Under the pieces are notes generated by a model, which ran no database searches, had not been told where the DNA came from, and saw only the letters and a list, made by a program, of their open reading frames with translations. This document shows, in pieces, positions 44,869 through 54,171 of a stretch of 64,000 nucleotides of DNA. The first letter of the stretch is position 1. The number at the start of each line of letters is the position of its first letter. Position numbers and translations under genes: made by a program. The stretch comes from Acanthococcus lagerstroemiae (taxonomy: Eukaryota > Arthropoda > Insecta > Hemiptera > Eriococcidae). Where the stretch lies: positions 54,869,535-54,933,534 of the forward strand of contig CM063111.1 of the NCBI GenBank assembly GCA_031841125.1. Direction: 5' to 3'.

Positions 44869-46112
44869 TATTATGTGTTAGCTGTACAGTATTTTCCCTT
44901 TTTTTCAGAATACTTCATCAGTTCTACCGGTACATCGAGCGATTATCCTTGTTTTTTCTTTCAAAGTGACATAGTATGGCAATTTCTAAGGGTGGGTAAA
45001 ATGGCCAAAAAGTGAGTAGGTAGGGCGGCATGCCGCACTGTAATGAATGATACATTTCGATTATTGATGATCTAACGAAAATTTTTCAGCTTGTTATTGT
45101 AGATTATGAAGTCGAATTACGTCAGAAATACCACTAGGGGGTCTTGGACAGAAGCGCAGCCAAAAACAAAGTAGAATATGCGGTGAAAAAAAACCACATT
45201 GCATACGGGAAGCCAGCCGGTTGTTAAAATTTCCGGGTGGAACGCCTATACTTACTTAAAAGTTAAATTTTATACGTTTTATACTCGAATACAAAAAAAA
45301 AACAAAAAAAAAACGGATGAGTTTACATATTTTCATTACAAAGTTTATTTAATACGTAATTCGCATAAGCCATCTTACCCGACCAAAAAAAGGCATCTTA
45401 CCCACCCCACCGGGCAAGATGGCTAAAAAAGGGAGTCTGGGAAAACGATTATACATCTATTGGGTGGAGGTAAAACCGAAAAACATCTGAATAAAAGTTG
45501 TAGGTAAAAGATCAGAGTATCTGTAACCAAGATGTCGACCCCACCGGATGTTTTGTCGAGAAGCTATGACCATTCTTACAAAATGTGCGTCATATGTGTA
45601 TTGCCCTACCTTACCTTACTAATTTTTGATTTTATATTTACATATATGTCACCGTTTCACCGTGTAGTAATTTCACATTCGCCTCATAAACGTTCGCATA
45701 TAAGATTTCTTTTGCATTATCCTGTCCCAAAACATTCTTTTCTTGAATTCGTCTGGGGTTCTCTACGTGGGCGTCGCCCGATTACGTCCAGGTCAGTAAG
45801 AGGAGATAAATTATTGAAGAAAATGAATGGTTTCATTGCGACCCGATGTAGAGCTTGATTGCGTCCAAGCTCATAGTTCCATTGCATCCCAGTCTATTTC
45901 ACATCATCCAGAGTGCACCACAAGGAGGCGGCGGACCGAACTACCGTCAAGACTTTCAATATACATCCTGGTAACTATTCTTCAAAATCTGAAAACGTGG
46001 AGGAGAGTGCACTACTTGCCCTGTTCAGAAATGCAGAAGAAAAAGCAACAATGTAGATTTAGGTTTTATTTTGAAAAGCTAATAGAACTTCTTGGCCAGA
46101 ATGCAGCTTTAA

Positions 46113-46447
46113 CCCTTTCGCTCCCAATTTTGTTTTTCAATCCAAAGTCTTCTTTTTTTAAAACTGGAAATTGTTGAATAGACTCTCCGTCGGGGAATTT
46201 CTCACTCCCCCTTGGGCCCCTAATGGTTCTGGGACAGCATATGTCCTACTGGTAGACTAATGAGAGTTAAAAAAAAATTATTTCCTAAACAACCACGCCA
46301 TCTACCGAGACGTGAGTGAGCTAGGATATGCTTCTGTAGGTACTCTTCCAGTGGGATACAACTAGCACTGTGTTCAACGTATATTTGCCCCAGTAGAATT
46401 TTTCAGAAACTGTTAGGAGAAACGGTGTCCTGTTGGACGCGAAAGGG
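46113..46447. mobile_element. piggyBac-like MITE, 335 bp, TTAA flanks
   Basis: Starts ccctttcgctcc directly after TTAA (46109-46112) and ends ggacgcgaaaggg directly before TTAA (46448-46451). TTAA duplication with CCC/GGG ends is diagnostic of the piggyBac superfamily. It has no coding capacity. It lies in the loop of the large inverted-repeat element. Confidence 0.88.
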
Positions 46448-48307
46448 TTAAGACCACTCACACTCTAAACGATTCATTCAGATAGCGTTTCTTACTTTTC
46501 ACACTCCTTGTATCAGCCTGTATTCCATTGCAAGCATCACGTTCCTTGTACCAGCCGACGAGCACTACGCTCTACTAGTGCATCATCTTGCAGACTGAAG
46601 TCAGTCCAGCCCTTTCTACCTGTAGTTTCCAAACCCGGTTTGCATGGCAATGAGAACCTCAGCTGCATAAAGACATCTCATCTGGATTGCTTAGCTAAGA
46701 CATCATTACCGATTTTGTGATTGTAATTTCTTTTACATTTCTTTCATTTCATGCAAATCGGACATCACCATCTACCCATCCCTAGGGTCCTTTCATCTCC
46801 CCTCTTCTTTCGCCACATTTTCAAATTGGTGTTTTTCTGTCGTTTTCAGCATCAAAATAGTCATTTCAGTACAACTTGTATTACTTTAGTTGATTCGCGC
46901 TGTACTTAGTACAAATCAGCGAATCGAAATTCTGATTGAGAGGATTTCAAGGTCACAATTCAATTTTGATGTTAATTTAGTTGTAAATTCAAATTTGTAG
47001 TCCTGTGAAAGGGATGAAGACCTCAAATTTTCGATGTAATTTCATAGGTTTAAAGGCAAAAGAATGCTTCCTTTTCAATCAATTAGAGCACAGGACGCAA
47101 ACAGAAACGAGAACGACATGCTCTATGGATGTAATCTTATGATGTCACTTGGTCAAACATAATTTTATGATGGACGCACTCGAACTATTAGGGAACCGGA
47201 CTGTTTACATTTTGAACACAATCGAACCATTCGAAGCACGGGGCATAAACGGGAAGCAATAAGACTATGAAAAAAGTGTAAGGGCTACTTTTCGGACGCA
47301 ATCGGGCTTCTCCGCTCTACGTTTGCGAAATCGTATGAGGACCCAAGACTAGTCTGGTGACGTACATTTTGAAGAATGTTCTTTGCTTCTTAACAAAACA
47401 CCCGATGGTGCTGAAATTTTTGCTACAGATACTCTGATTCTTTATCTAAAACCTCTATTAAAATGTTTTTTCTTTTATTTTATCCCCTCTCAACAGAGGT
47501 ATCATTTTTTGACCATCTTGCCTGATGGGGTAGCCGAGATGCCTTTTTTGTGATCTGGTAAGATGGCTTATGAAAATTACATGTTCAATGAAACTGTAAT
47601 GAAAAAATTGCAAAAGTTTGTTTATTCGAGTAGAAAATGTAACTTTTAAGTAAGTAGGGGTTCTTCCCTGCATTTCTAATAACCGGCTGGCTTCACGTAT
47701 TCTACGTTTTTTCCCACGGCCACTTCATCTTTCAGAGCTGTGTTTCTGTCCGAAACCCTGTAGCGGTCTTTCTGTCGTAATTTGGCACCATAAAGTAACA
47801 AGTTGAGAAATTTTCGTTAGATTATTAGTAATTGAAATTTATAATAATCTATGATAGTCCTGAGAACCTGCTATACTATGTAACAGTGAGGACAAAAAAA
47901 AAAGTGTAATAGCTCGACTTACCGGTAAAACTGATGAAATATTTTGAAAATAAAAGAGTAAATGCTATCTATACATCTATCTCATAATTGAAAATCATCA
48001 TAAATTAATCACAATTCCGCTCCAAAGAGAACGCCTAACTCGCAGAAACAAGGGACGAAGCAAGGAACCACCTCCTCCAATTCAATCTGGATTCCTCCAA
48101 AGGAACTCAAGAAATCGCCTTAGTTAGAACCATAGTAACTCCTGTAGGCTCCCAAAACCAACCTCCCTTTAGAGAACCACCACAAACTTCCACAGATAAA
48201 CTCATCCCATTTCCATCAGAGAATCCCAACAACTGACATTTACAAAAAAAAAAAAAAAAACCTACCTAAATATAAGTGTCCATTTTGGAGTGTGAGTGAA
48301 CTTGGTA

Positions 48308-48496
48308 ATATTCCTTTTCAGGGTGTCTAACAGGTCAAGTAAGTCAAATAAAGTCAAGTATTTGGGAAGAGGTCAATTAAGTCAAATAAAGTCAACTCTC
48401 ATTTAGGGTACTCCACTGATGATGGCATAACAGCCGAAAGCGCTCTGGAATACAGAAGAAGGAAAAGTGAATTGGCACACCCTACAAAAGGAATAC
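48308..48496 (+). ncRNA. Hammerhead-ribozyme-like fold
   Basis: The core reads CTGATGA (48416-48422), stem-loop ggc-ataaca-gcc, then GAAA (48436-48439), then gcgctc. Stem I is formed by gtactcca (48408-48415) and tggaatac (48446-48453) with one mismatch. An outer stem is possible between attccttttcagggtgt (48310) and the complement of acaccctacaaaaggaat (48477-48494). Hammerhead motifs occur in Penelope-like and other retroelements. One extra U lies between CTGATGA and stem II, and stem III would be very short, so self-cleavage is doubtful. Confidence 0.45.
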
Positions 48497-48530
48497 TAAA
48501 TATAAGTAAATTACATATAAAACGGCCCTC

Positions 48531-48776
48531 TTGTATATGAAAACCAATAATCTAATACATATACAAACAACTGACACCATAAGAATGAGGAATAGTGGAT
48601 GTAACATCTGGATTCATGAGAAAAATACTACAGTGGAGCAGCAAAACTTCATGTATCAAGGAAGGATTTATTTCAATAGACTGGATATAAAAACTGAATC
48701 ACAAATCGTCGGTACGCCGAAACATGACAGGTACAAAATGAAGAAAATATTGAATAACCTACTACAGCAAGGATGA
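48531..48776 (+). pseudogene. Possible LINE ORF2 C-terminal scrap
   Basis: Plus-strand frame with IRMRNSGCNIWIHEKNTT, then FMYQGRIYFNRLDIKTE and KMKKILNNLLQQG. This resembles the C-terminal tail of some LINE polymerases (R ... T ... F.Y.G...+N.L ... K.+L). There is no RT motif to confirm it. It could be unrelated. Confidence 0.25.
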
Positions 48777-49131
48777 GTAAGAAATTGAAAACTAAGTACT
48801 GGTAAAATAAAACAGACAGAAAAAAAATTAATAAATACAAAAGAAGTGGTGGCGGGGGGTTCAGTTCGTGGATCCGTGGCTGTGGTGCGTGGACAATTTC
48901 AATTTCAGCTTCATTTTTAGTTTTTATTTTTAGTTTTCGTTTTTCTTTTCATTAGATTCACAGATTTTTATTAGTTACAAATTAAGAATTAAGTATATTA
49001 TGAAACGGCCTCAGTGCGAGTAGCTTGCTCAGTGAGTGCCACCAATTTATATAAACATTGATCGATTGATTTAAAGAAATAGAGATATCCGAATACATCA
49101 TCGGCTCAGAAATCCCGCGTACGCTCGGTGT
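48777..49131. other. No recognised feature
   Basis: AT-rich, with a (ttttagttttc)-type low-complexity run near 48920-48950. Nothing else is supported. Confidence 0.35.
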
Positions 49132-49690
49132 TATAGTAGTGGAAAAATTTGACCGCTCGGATAAGTCATGAAAAGATACTTATAATTTCTTCGAACATTT
49201 CGAACTTACGGCATAAATAGGACGATCAAAAGAAATAATACCCGTATTTCTAAGAGATCTAGCCTTCAGCTTTTGCATCACAACCATGAAAGCGATACCA
49301 AAACCTACACGGGTAGAGTTGAAAGCCCTCTTCATTGAGAAATTCGGAATCGAACACTATCTTTTTGTCATTCAATTAAACGACCTTGCCCAAAAAGAAG
49401 GGTAAAATACCCTACTTTCGACTAAATTATTTCACTGTGCAGAAAATTAAGTAGATCCCAATATGCCCGAAAGATGAGTCTCTCAACTCGAGGATATCGA
49501 AAAGAAACTTCAGACCCTTAAAATATTCAAAACAAAAGAGCACCCTTCGACCCTTCCGCCTCAAAAGAAAAGAGCAGCGGAAAACTCTCCGAAGTCGAGA
49601 GTATTCCGATATTCAACCGAAAAAACGTTTTAAACTAGGGATCGCAGGGATTACGGTAGCTATAGAGACGGCTACCGGTGGGGGTAAAAC
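49132..49690 (+). pseudogene. LTR-retrotransposon gag remnant
   Basis: One plus frame from about 49132 to 49415 reads VVEKFDRSDKS, then (after a TGA where Trp is expected) KDTYNFFEHFELTA, SKEIIPVFLRDLA, VELKALFIEKFGIEHYLF and IQLNDLAQKEG. It is interrupted by three stops. This is the capsid pattern of Ty3/gypsy-type gag (FDGS...W..F...FE, FL...A...., F...FG, L..L.Q..G). Downstream an Arg/Tyr/Gly-rich stretch (RDRRDYGSYRDGYRWG, near 49640) fits a nucleocapsid tail. Flanking LTRs were not recognised. The Gly-rich frame on the opposite strand (49635-49982) is probably a shadow. Confidence 0.5.
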
Positions 49691-51194
49691 CCCCGATGGA
49701 ACCGGCCCCGAAGCCACCATGGCCACCGGCGCCTCCGAAAGCCTCGGTCGGCAGTCGTTGCTCGTACATAATTGGCACAATAGAGGGGAGACCCGTCCTC
49801 AGTGAGCCCGGAGCCCCCTCTATCTCGACGAAGCGGCCCCCTTGGTCGGTCGCCTGGATTAAGACTCGAAGTGCGTCAACGACGTTCATCTCACGGACGA
49901 ACTTTGAATAAAATAAATTCGTGTAATCAACCTCGATCGTTTTATTTTTCCTCGTACCACCGTCAATCACATCTTCTCTCAAAACTTACCCTTGGCCTCG
50001 CCTCTTCGCATTTTTATTCGCTTAATTTTTTCATAGTCGATACCGCACACATTTTGCGGAAATTACACATGCATAAGCCTACACGTACGGCTAATTACTA
50101 TAAGTAATTTCATCTAGATTAATCTTAGAAATAATTATACATGCAACCGTCGGAATAACTTCGAAGTCAGCGCTTGCGAATTTTGTTTCTCATACTTTGT
50201 GTGGCAGAGAATGTCCAAAGCAAACGACACGACAGAAATTCCTCTCTTATCTCTGTATGTTTCATTTTTTTTTTTTTTTAAATCCCTGAGAATGTATGTC
50301 GTGAAGCGAAATTCACCGTATTCGACTTCCGCTCACGCCATTCCACTGGCGTTGTATTACCGCCTGTCTGGCGATTTTTGTAAAGACAATGAATCATTAA
50401 AACCGATTGTATTTCATCCGTTTCGAAAGCCGACTCGGCTGCACGTGTAAAGCCGGAACCATGAACGACAGCTGAACATCAGTCGATCATATTTTTGACA
50501 TCGATGACACATACACACGAGCCTTATTCCTCGTCGATGGTCTCCAAATTCTCCGAACTCGAGGACGGCAGGTATGCAAGCAACGACAATGAACAACACC
50601 CACATCTCCTACTGACAATTTAGCACCAGTTAGATACATCCAGCCTTCCGCATCATAAAACATAGACTCTAGAATACGCATGATAAGCAATCACCGGATT
50701 AATAATTTTCACGAACTACTTCCCCGACGACCCACAATCGAGATCCCCAGACCACCGCACACAGGCATGCCCCATCTAAGAATCATTTTATCTGGGAGAA
50801 CCTCCATCTCGAGTGGGCCGAACGAAGATCAAAATTCTGACTTTACAAGAGCTCCGTGTCGCCAGCAGCGCATACAAAAGGGATATTGATGAAACCTATA
50901 CAGAAAAATTGTGTACTATTTGTGTATTTTTATGTGACCAATTACAAAATTTGTGTGTCATCCCTTTCGAAGATCTAACCGAAAAATCAAAAGTAGGGCA
51001 ATGCGCTACTGGCGACATGCTGCATAGATAACGAGATTAGGTGTGACCAACCTGCAAATAAGCTTGAAGAATTGTGTTCTAATTCTGTATTTTTGTGTGG
51101 ACCCGAATGGTCCTAATCGACAGCTTTTTTAATCGTGTGTTTCTGTGCTGATAATTTCCGAATTTATGTGTCAACCATCTGCCTATAGTGCAGA
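49691..51194. other. No recognised feature beyond possible gag/protease decay
   Basis: The plus frame to about 49911 (GTIEGRPVLSEPGAPSIS) faintly recalls a retroviral protease, but too weakly to call. The remainder has no domain or repeat that I can support. Confidence 0.3.
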
Positions 51195-51595
51195 GAAATT
51201 ATTTTCAAAATTCGAAAAAACCAAAAATTTTGAATTAAAGACTGTTTTCAACTCAATTTTACACGCTGAGTTCGAATTCAATGTTCAAATTAGGCGGCGA
51301 CGCTCCGGGCTCGAGATACACTGGAAAATTTTGGAAAAATTGGTCGATTTGTGTCAGAAAATGATGGTAGCCCAATCTTGACGACGGTTTTGAATTCCTC
51401 GCGAAAAATTGAGTAAGTAGCACCAGCGCTAACGCCGAAGCTCTCCGAAAATTTTTTGCCCCAAAAAAGACATGAAGTATAGTATGGAGGAATTTTTAAA
51501 ATTTGAAAAAGCCAAAATTTTTGAATTAAAGCCTGTTTTCAACTCAATTTTACACGCTGAGTTCGAATTCGGGGGCGACGCTCCGTTCCCGAGAT
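51195..51595 (+). repeat. Dispersed AT-rich repeat, two tandem units (second locus)
   Basis: ttcaactcaattttacacgc, then tgagttcgaattc, occurs near 51243 and 51531, a spacing of 288 bases. The interval carries gacgacggttttgaattc and gccgaagctctcc. This is the family at 21.3-21.7 kb. Here it directly abuts the short-unit satellite. Confidence 0.8.
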
Positions 51596-53440
51596 GAGAA
51601 TTCCTTTGATTTCCAAAGAATTTTATCGAAAATATTAGGGAAAAATTCCCGATCATTTTCTAAGAATTTCATCGGACACCATTGAGGAAAATCTTCGATG
51701 ATTCCAGGAGAATTTTTTCGGAAATCTTTTCCGGAGAATCTCGTCCGAAATCTTCAGAAAAAATTTCCAATATTTTCCAACGAATTTCTTCAAAAATCTT
51801 CAGGAAATTTTTCCGATAATTGATGAAAAATTTCATCGGAAATATTTGGGAAGAAACTCCGACGGTTTTTGGAAGAATTTTATTGAAAATCATCAGAAAG
51901 AATCTCCGATGGTTCCCAGAGAATAATTTTATTGGAAATCTTCGAGAAGAATCTCGGATGATTTTTAAGGAATTCCATCTGAAATTTTTGGTGAAAAAAA
52001 TTCCGATAATTTTCCAAAAATTGAGACTATTTTCCACCCATGCGATGGAATCAGTGATTTTTCGGAAATCAGCCCACAATTTCCGAAGAATTTTATTGAA
52101 AATAATTTGAGAAAAATCTCCGATATTTTCGAGAAAATGTCCTTGGAAATCGTCGAAAATAATCTCCATTAATTTTTCGAGAATATCGTCAGAAAAAATT
52201 TCCAACTTATTCGAAAAATTTTATGAAAAGTCGCAGGGGAAAATCTCTGATCCCATCCCATGAGTGGGACATAGTCTCAATTTCCCGGGAATTGGAATTT
52301 TTTCCTGAAAATTCCCGATGAAATTCCTCAAAAATTGTCGGAGATTCTTCTCGAAGATTTGCGATGAAATTCTTCGAAGATCATCGATCATTTTTCCTGA
52401 AAATGTTTGATAAAATTCTTCAAAAACCATCGGAGTCCCCCCCCCCCGAATATTTCCTATAAGATTCTTCAAAAATCAGAAAATTTTCTCGATGAATTGT
52501 GATGAAATGTTTTGGAAAACAGTGACAATTTTTTCTGAAGACTTTCAATGAGATTCTTCGCGAATTACCGGAATTTCTTTCCAAAAATTTCCGATGAAAT
52601 TCCTTTAAAATCATCGGAGATTTTTCCTGAAGATTTTCGATAAAATTCTTCAAAAACTATTGGAGTTCTTCCCCGAATATTTCCAATTCAAAAATTAGTC
52701 GAAAATTTTCTCGAATTATTTTGATGAAATTTTTTGGAAAACATTGGAAATTTTTTTGAAAGATAACCAGTGGGATTCTTCGGAAATTTTTCTGAATTTT
52801 TTTCCAAAAATTACTGATAAAATTCTTTTGAGATCATCGGAGATTCTTCTCGAAGATTTCCAATGAAATTATTCTTTGGAAATCATCAGGGGTTTTCCTG
52901 ATGATTACCGATAAGATTCTTCAAAAACCATCGGATTTTTCCGAAATATTTTTGGGAAAATTCTGTATAAATTATCGGAAGATTTTTGAAGAAATCTTCG
53001 GAAAACACAAGAAATTTTCTCTGAAGATTTCCGATGAAATTCTCCGGAAATTATCAGAGATTGTTCTCAAAGATTTCTGAGAAAATTCCTTGGAAATCAT
53101 CGGAGAATTTCGCCGAGCATTTCTGATGAAATTCTTCGGAAATCATCCGTAATTTATCCCAAAAATGTCGATGAAAATATCTGGAAATCATCGAACCTTT
53201 TTTCTGAAGAAATGCTTCAAAAATCATCAGAGATATTTCTCGATGATTTCCAATAAAAACCTTTGGTATCGTTGGAGATTTTCCTAAAAATTTTCAACAA
53301 AAATTCTCCTGAAATCATCGGAGATTAAACTCAGTGATGTCCGATGAAGTTCTTCGAAAACTATCGGAAATTCTTCCTTAATTTTTCCGATAAAATTTAT
53401 TTGAAATTATCTTCGGAAACCAAAGGAATTTTCTCGAAGA
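51596..53440. repeat. Short-unit satellite forming a giant imperfect palindrome
   Basis: Left of about 52150 the units read gaatttcatcgg ... aatctccgatgattt. Right of it they read as the reverse complement (aatcatcggagattcttc ... ccgatgaaattc). A distinct non-repeat word near the centre is also mirrored: gagactattttccacccatg (about 52022) against gagtgggacatagtctc (about 52263). The array is thus two inverted arms of one satellite, the family also seen at 24.7-25.7 kb. Confidence 0.85.
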
Positions 53441-53829
53441 TGAATGATAACTGCAAGCGTTTTTCGAACAGAAGTCTGCTCGGAACTAGATGTATTTTTT
53501 CGCAAACGAAAGCTTCAATTTTGAAGTTAACACTCCTCTTTATGCATACAACTCGAAAGGAAACGAGCACAAGCTTCCTCTTCATTTTTTTCACGCAGAC
53601 ATTCTGCAGCTTTGTGTAGCAACTGCAGCTTTGTGTAGCATTTGCTACACCCGCTATGCAGAGCACATGGAGGGCCACAGATAGCATTGATTGCTTTGAA
53701 AAAAACCACCAATGTTAGTTTTTGAATGTCTGCTGCTTTTTCAAGGGACCAATCATTTTTAACTTCGTGGATACGCTTCTGCAGTTCGACTTCGGCTTTT
53801 TTCATTTCATTTCATTTATTTATTTTAAA

Positions 53830-53873
53830 GTGGTGCGGGCAACAGTCTTATGACCAATTATAGCCCGCACCAC
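53830..53873 (-). other. 3'-terminal stem-loop of the LINE
   Basis: gtggtgcgggc (53830-53840) and gcccgcaccac (53863-53873) form a perfect 11-bp GC-rich stem with a 22-base loop, immediately before the A-rich tail. In several LINEs a 3' stem-loop is the structure the RT recognises on its RNA. Confidence 0.85.
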
Positions 53874-54171
53874 TCTGCAATAATATAAGTTTACAAAAAA
53901 TAAACAAGAACAAAACTAAACAAAAACTGACGGAAAAAAAAACAAAAACAAACTGTTACATGATTAAAGATTATAACTAAAATTAAAAAAAAATAAAAAA
54001 AACTTTTACACTGACACCCACACGCCCACACACACACACACACCGACACTCATATATGCTCAACCCTCCCCTCATGTACTCAAACCGGTCGCCCCCAAGA
54101 CGTCATGCCAAACGAGGTCGTACCCACGCCAGTACAACTCCAGCAACAGAACCATGACACATACCAGAACG

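Larger units (their letters stand above)
44286..48012. mobile_element. Large inverted-repeat element, about 3.7 kb, with nested MITEs
   Basis: The left arm (44286-45600, less a nested 555-bp element) and right arm (47352-48012) are inverted diverged copies. Landmarks found in both with their complements: gtgattaattt, cttcatcagttytaccggta, aattacgtcagaaataccac, gaagccagccggtt, catcttaccc, cagagtatctgta and gcttctcgacaaaacatcc. The loop of about 1.75 kb contains a TTAA-flanked MITE and no recognised protein. Arm divergence is high by eye, so the structure is old. It could be a foldback transposon or an ancient inverted duplication. Confidence 0.75.

Noticed and set aside
49800..49911. Retroviral aspartic protease downstream of gag
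   Set aside because: Only a vague GRPVLxEPGAPS resemblance; the D-T/S-G catalytic triad is absent.
49635..49982. Glycine-rich ORF on the minus strand
   Set aside because: Antisense of the Arg/Gly-rich tail of the gag relic; codon pattern gives no independent support.
51669..52205. 178-codon ORF on the minus strand
   Set aside because: Product of the short-unit satellite; the opposite strand is open too.
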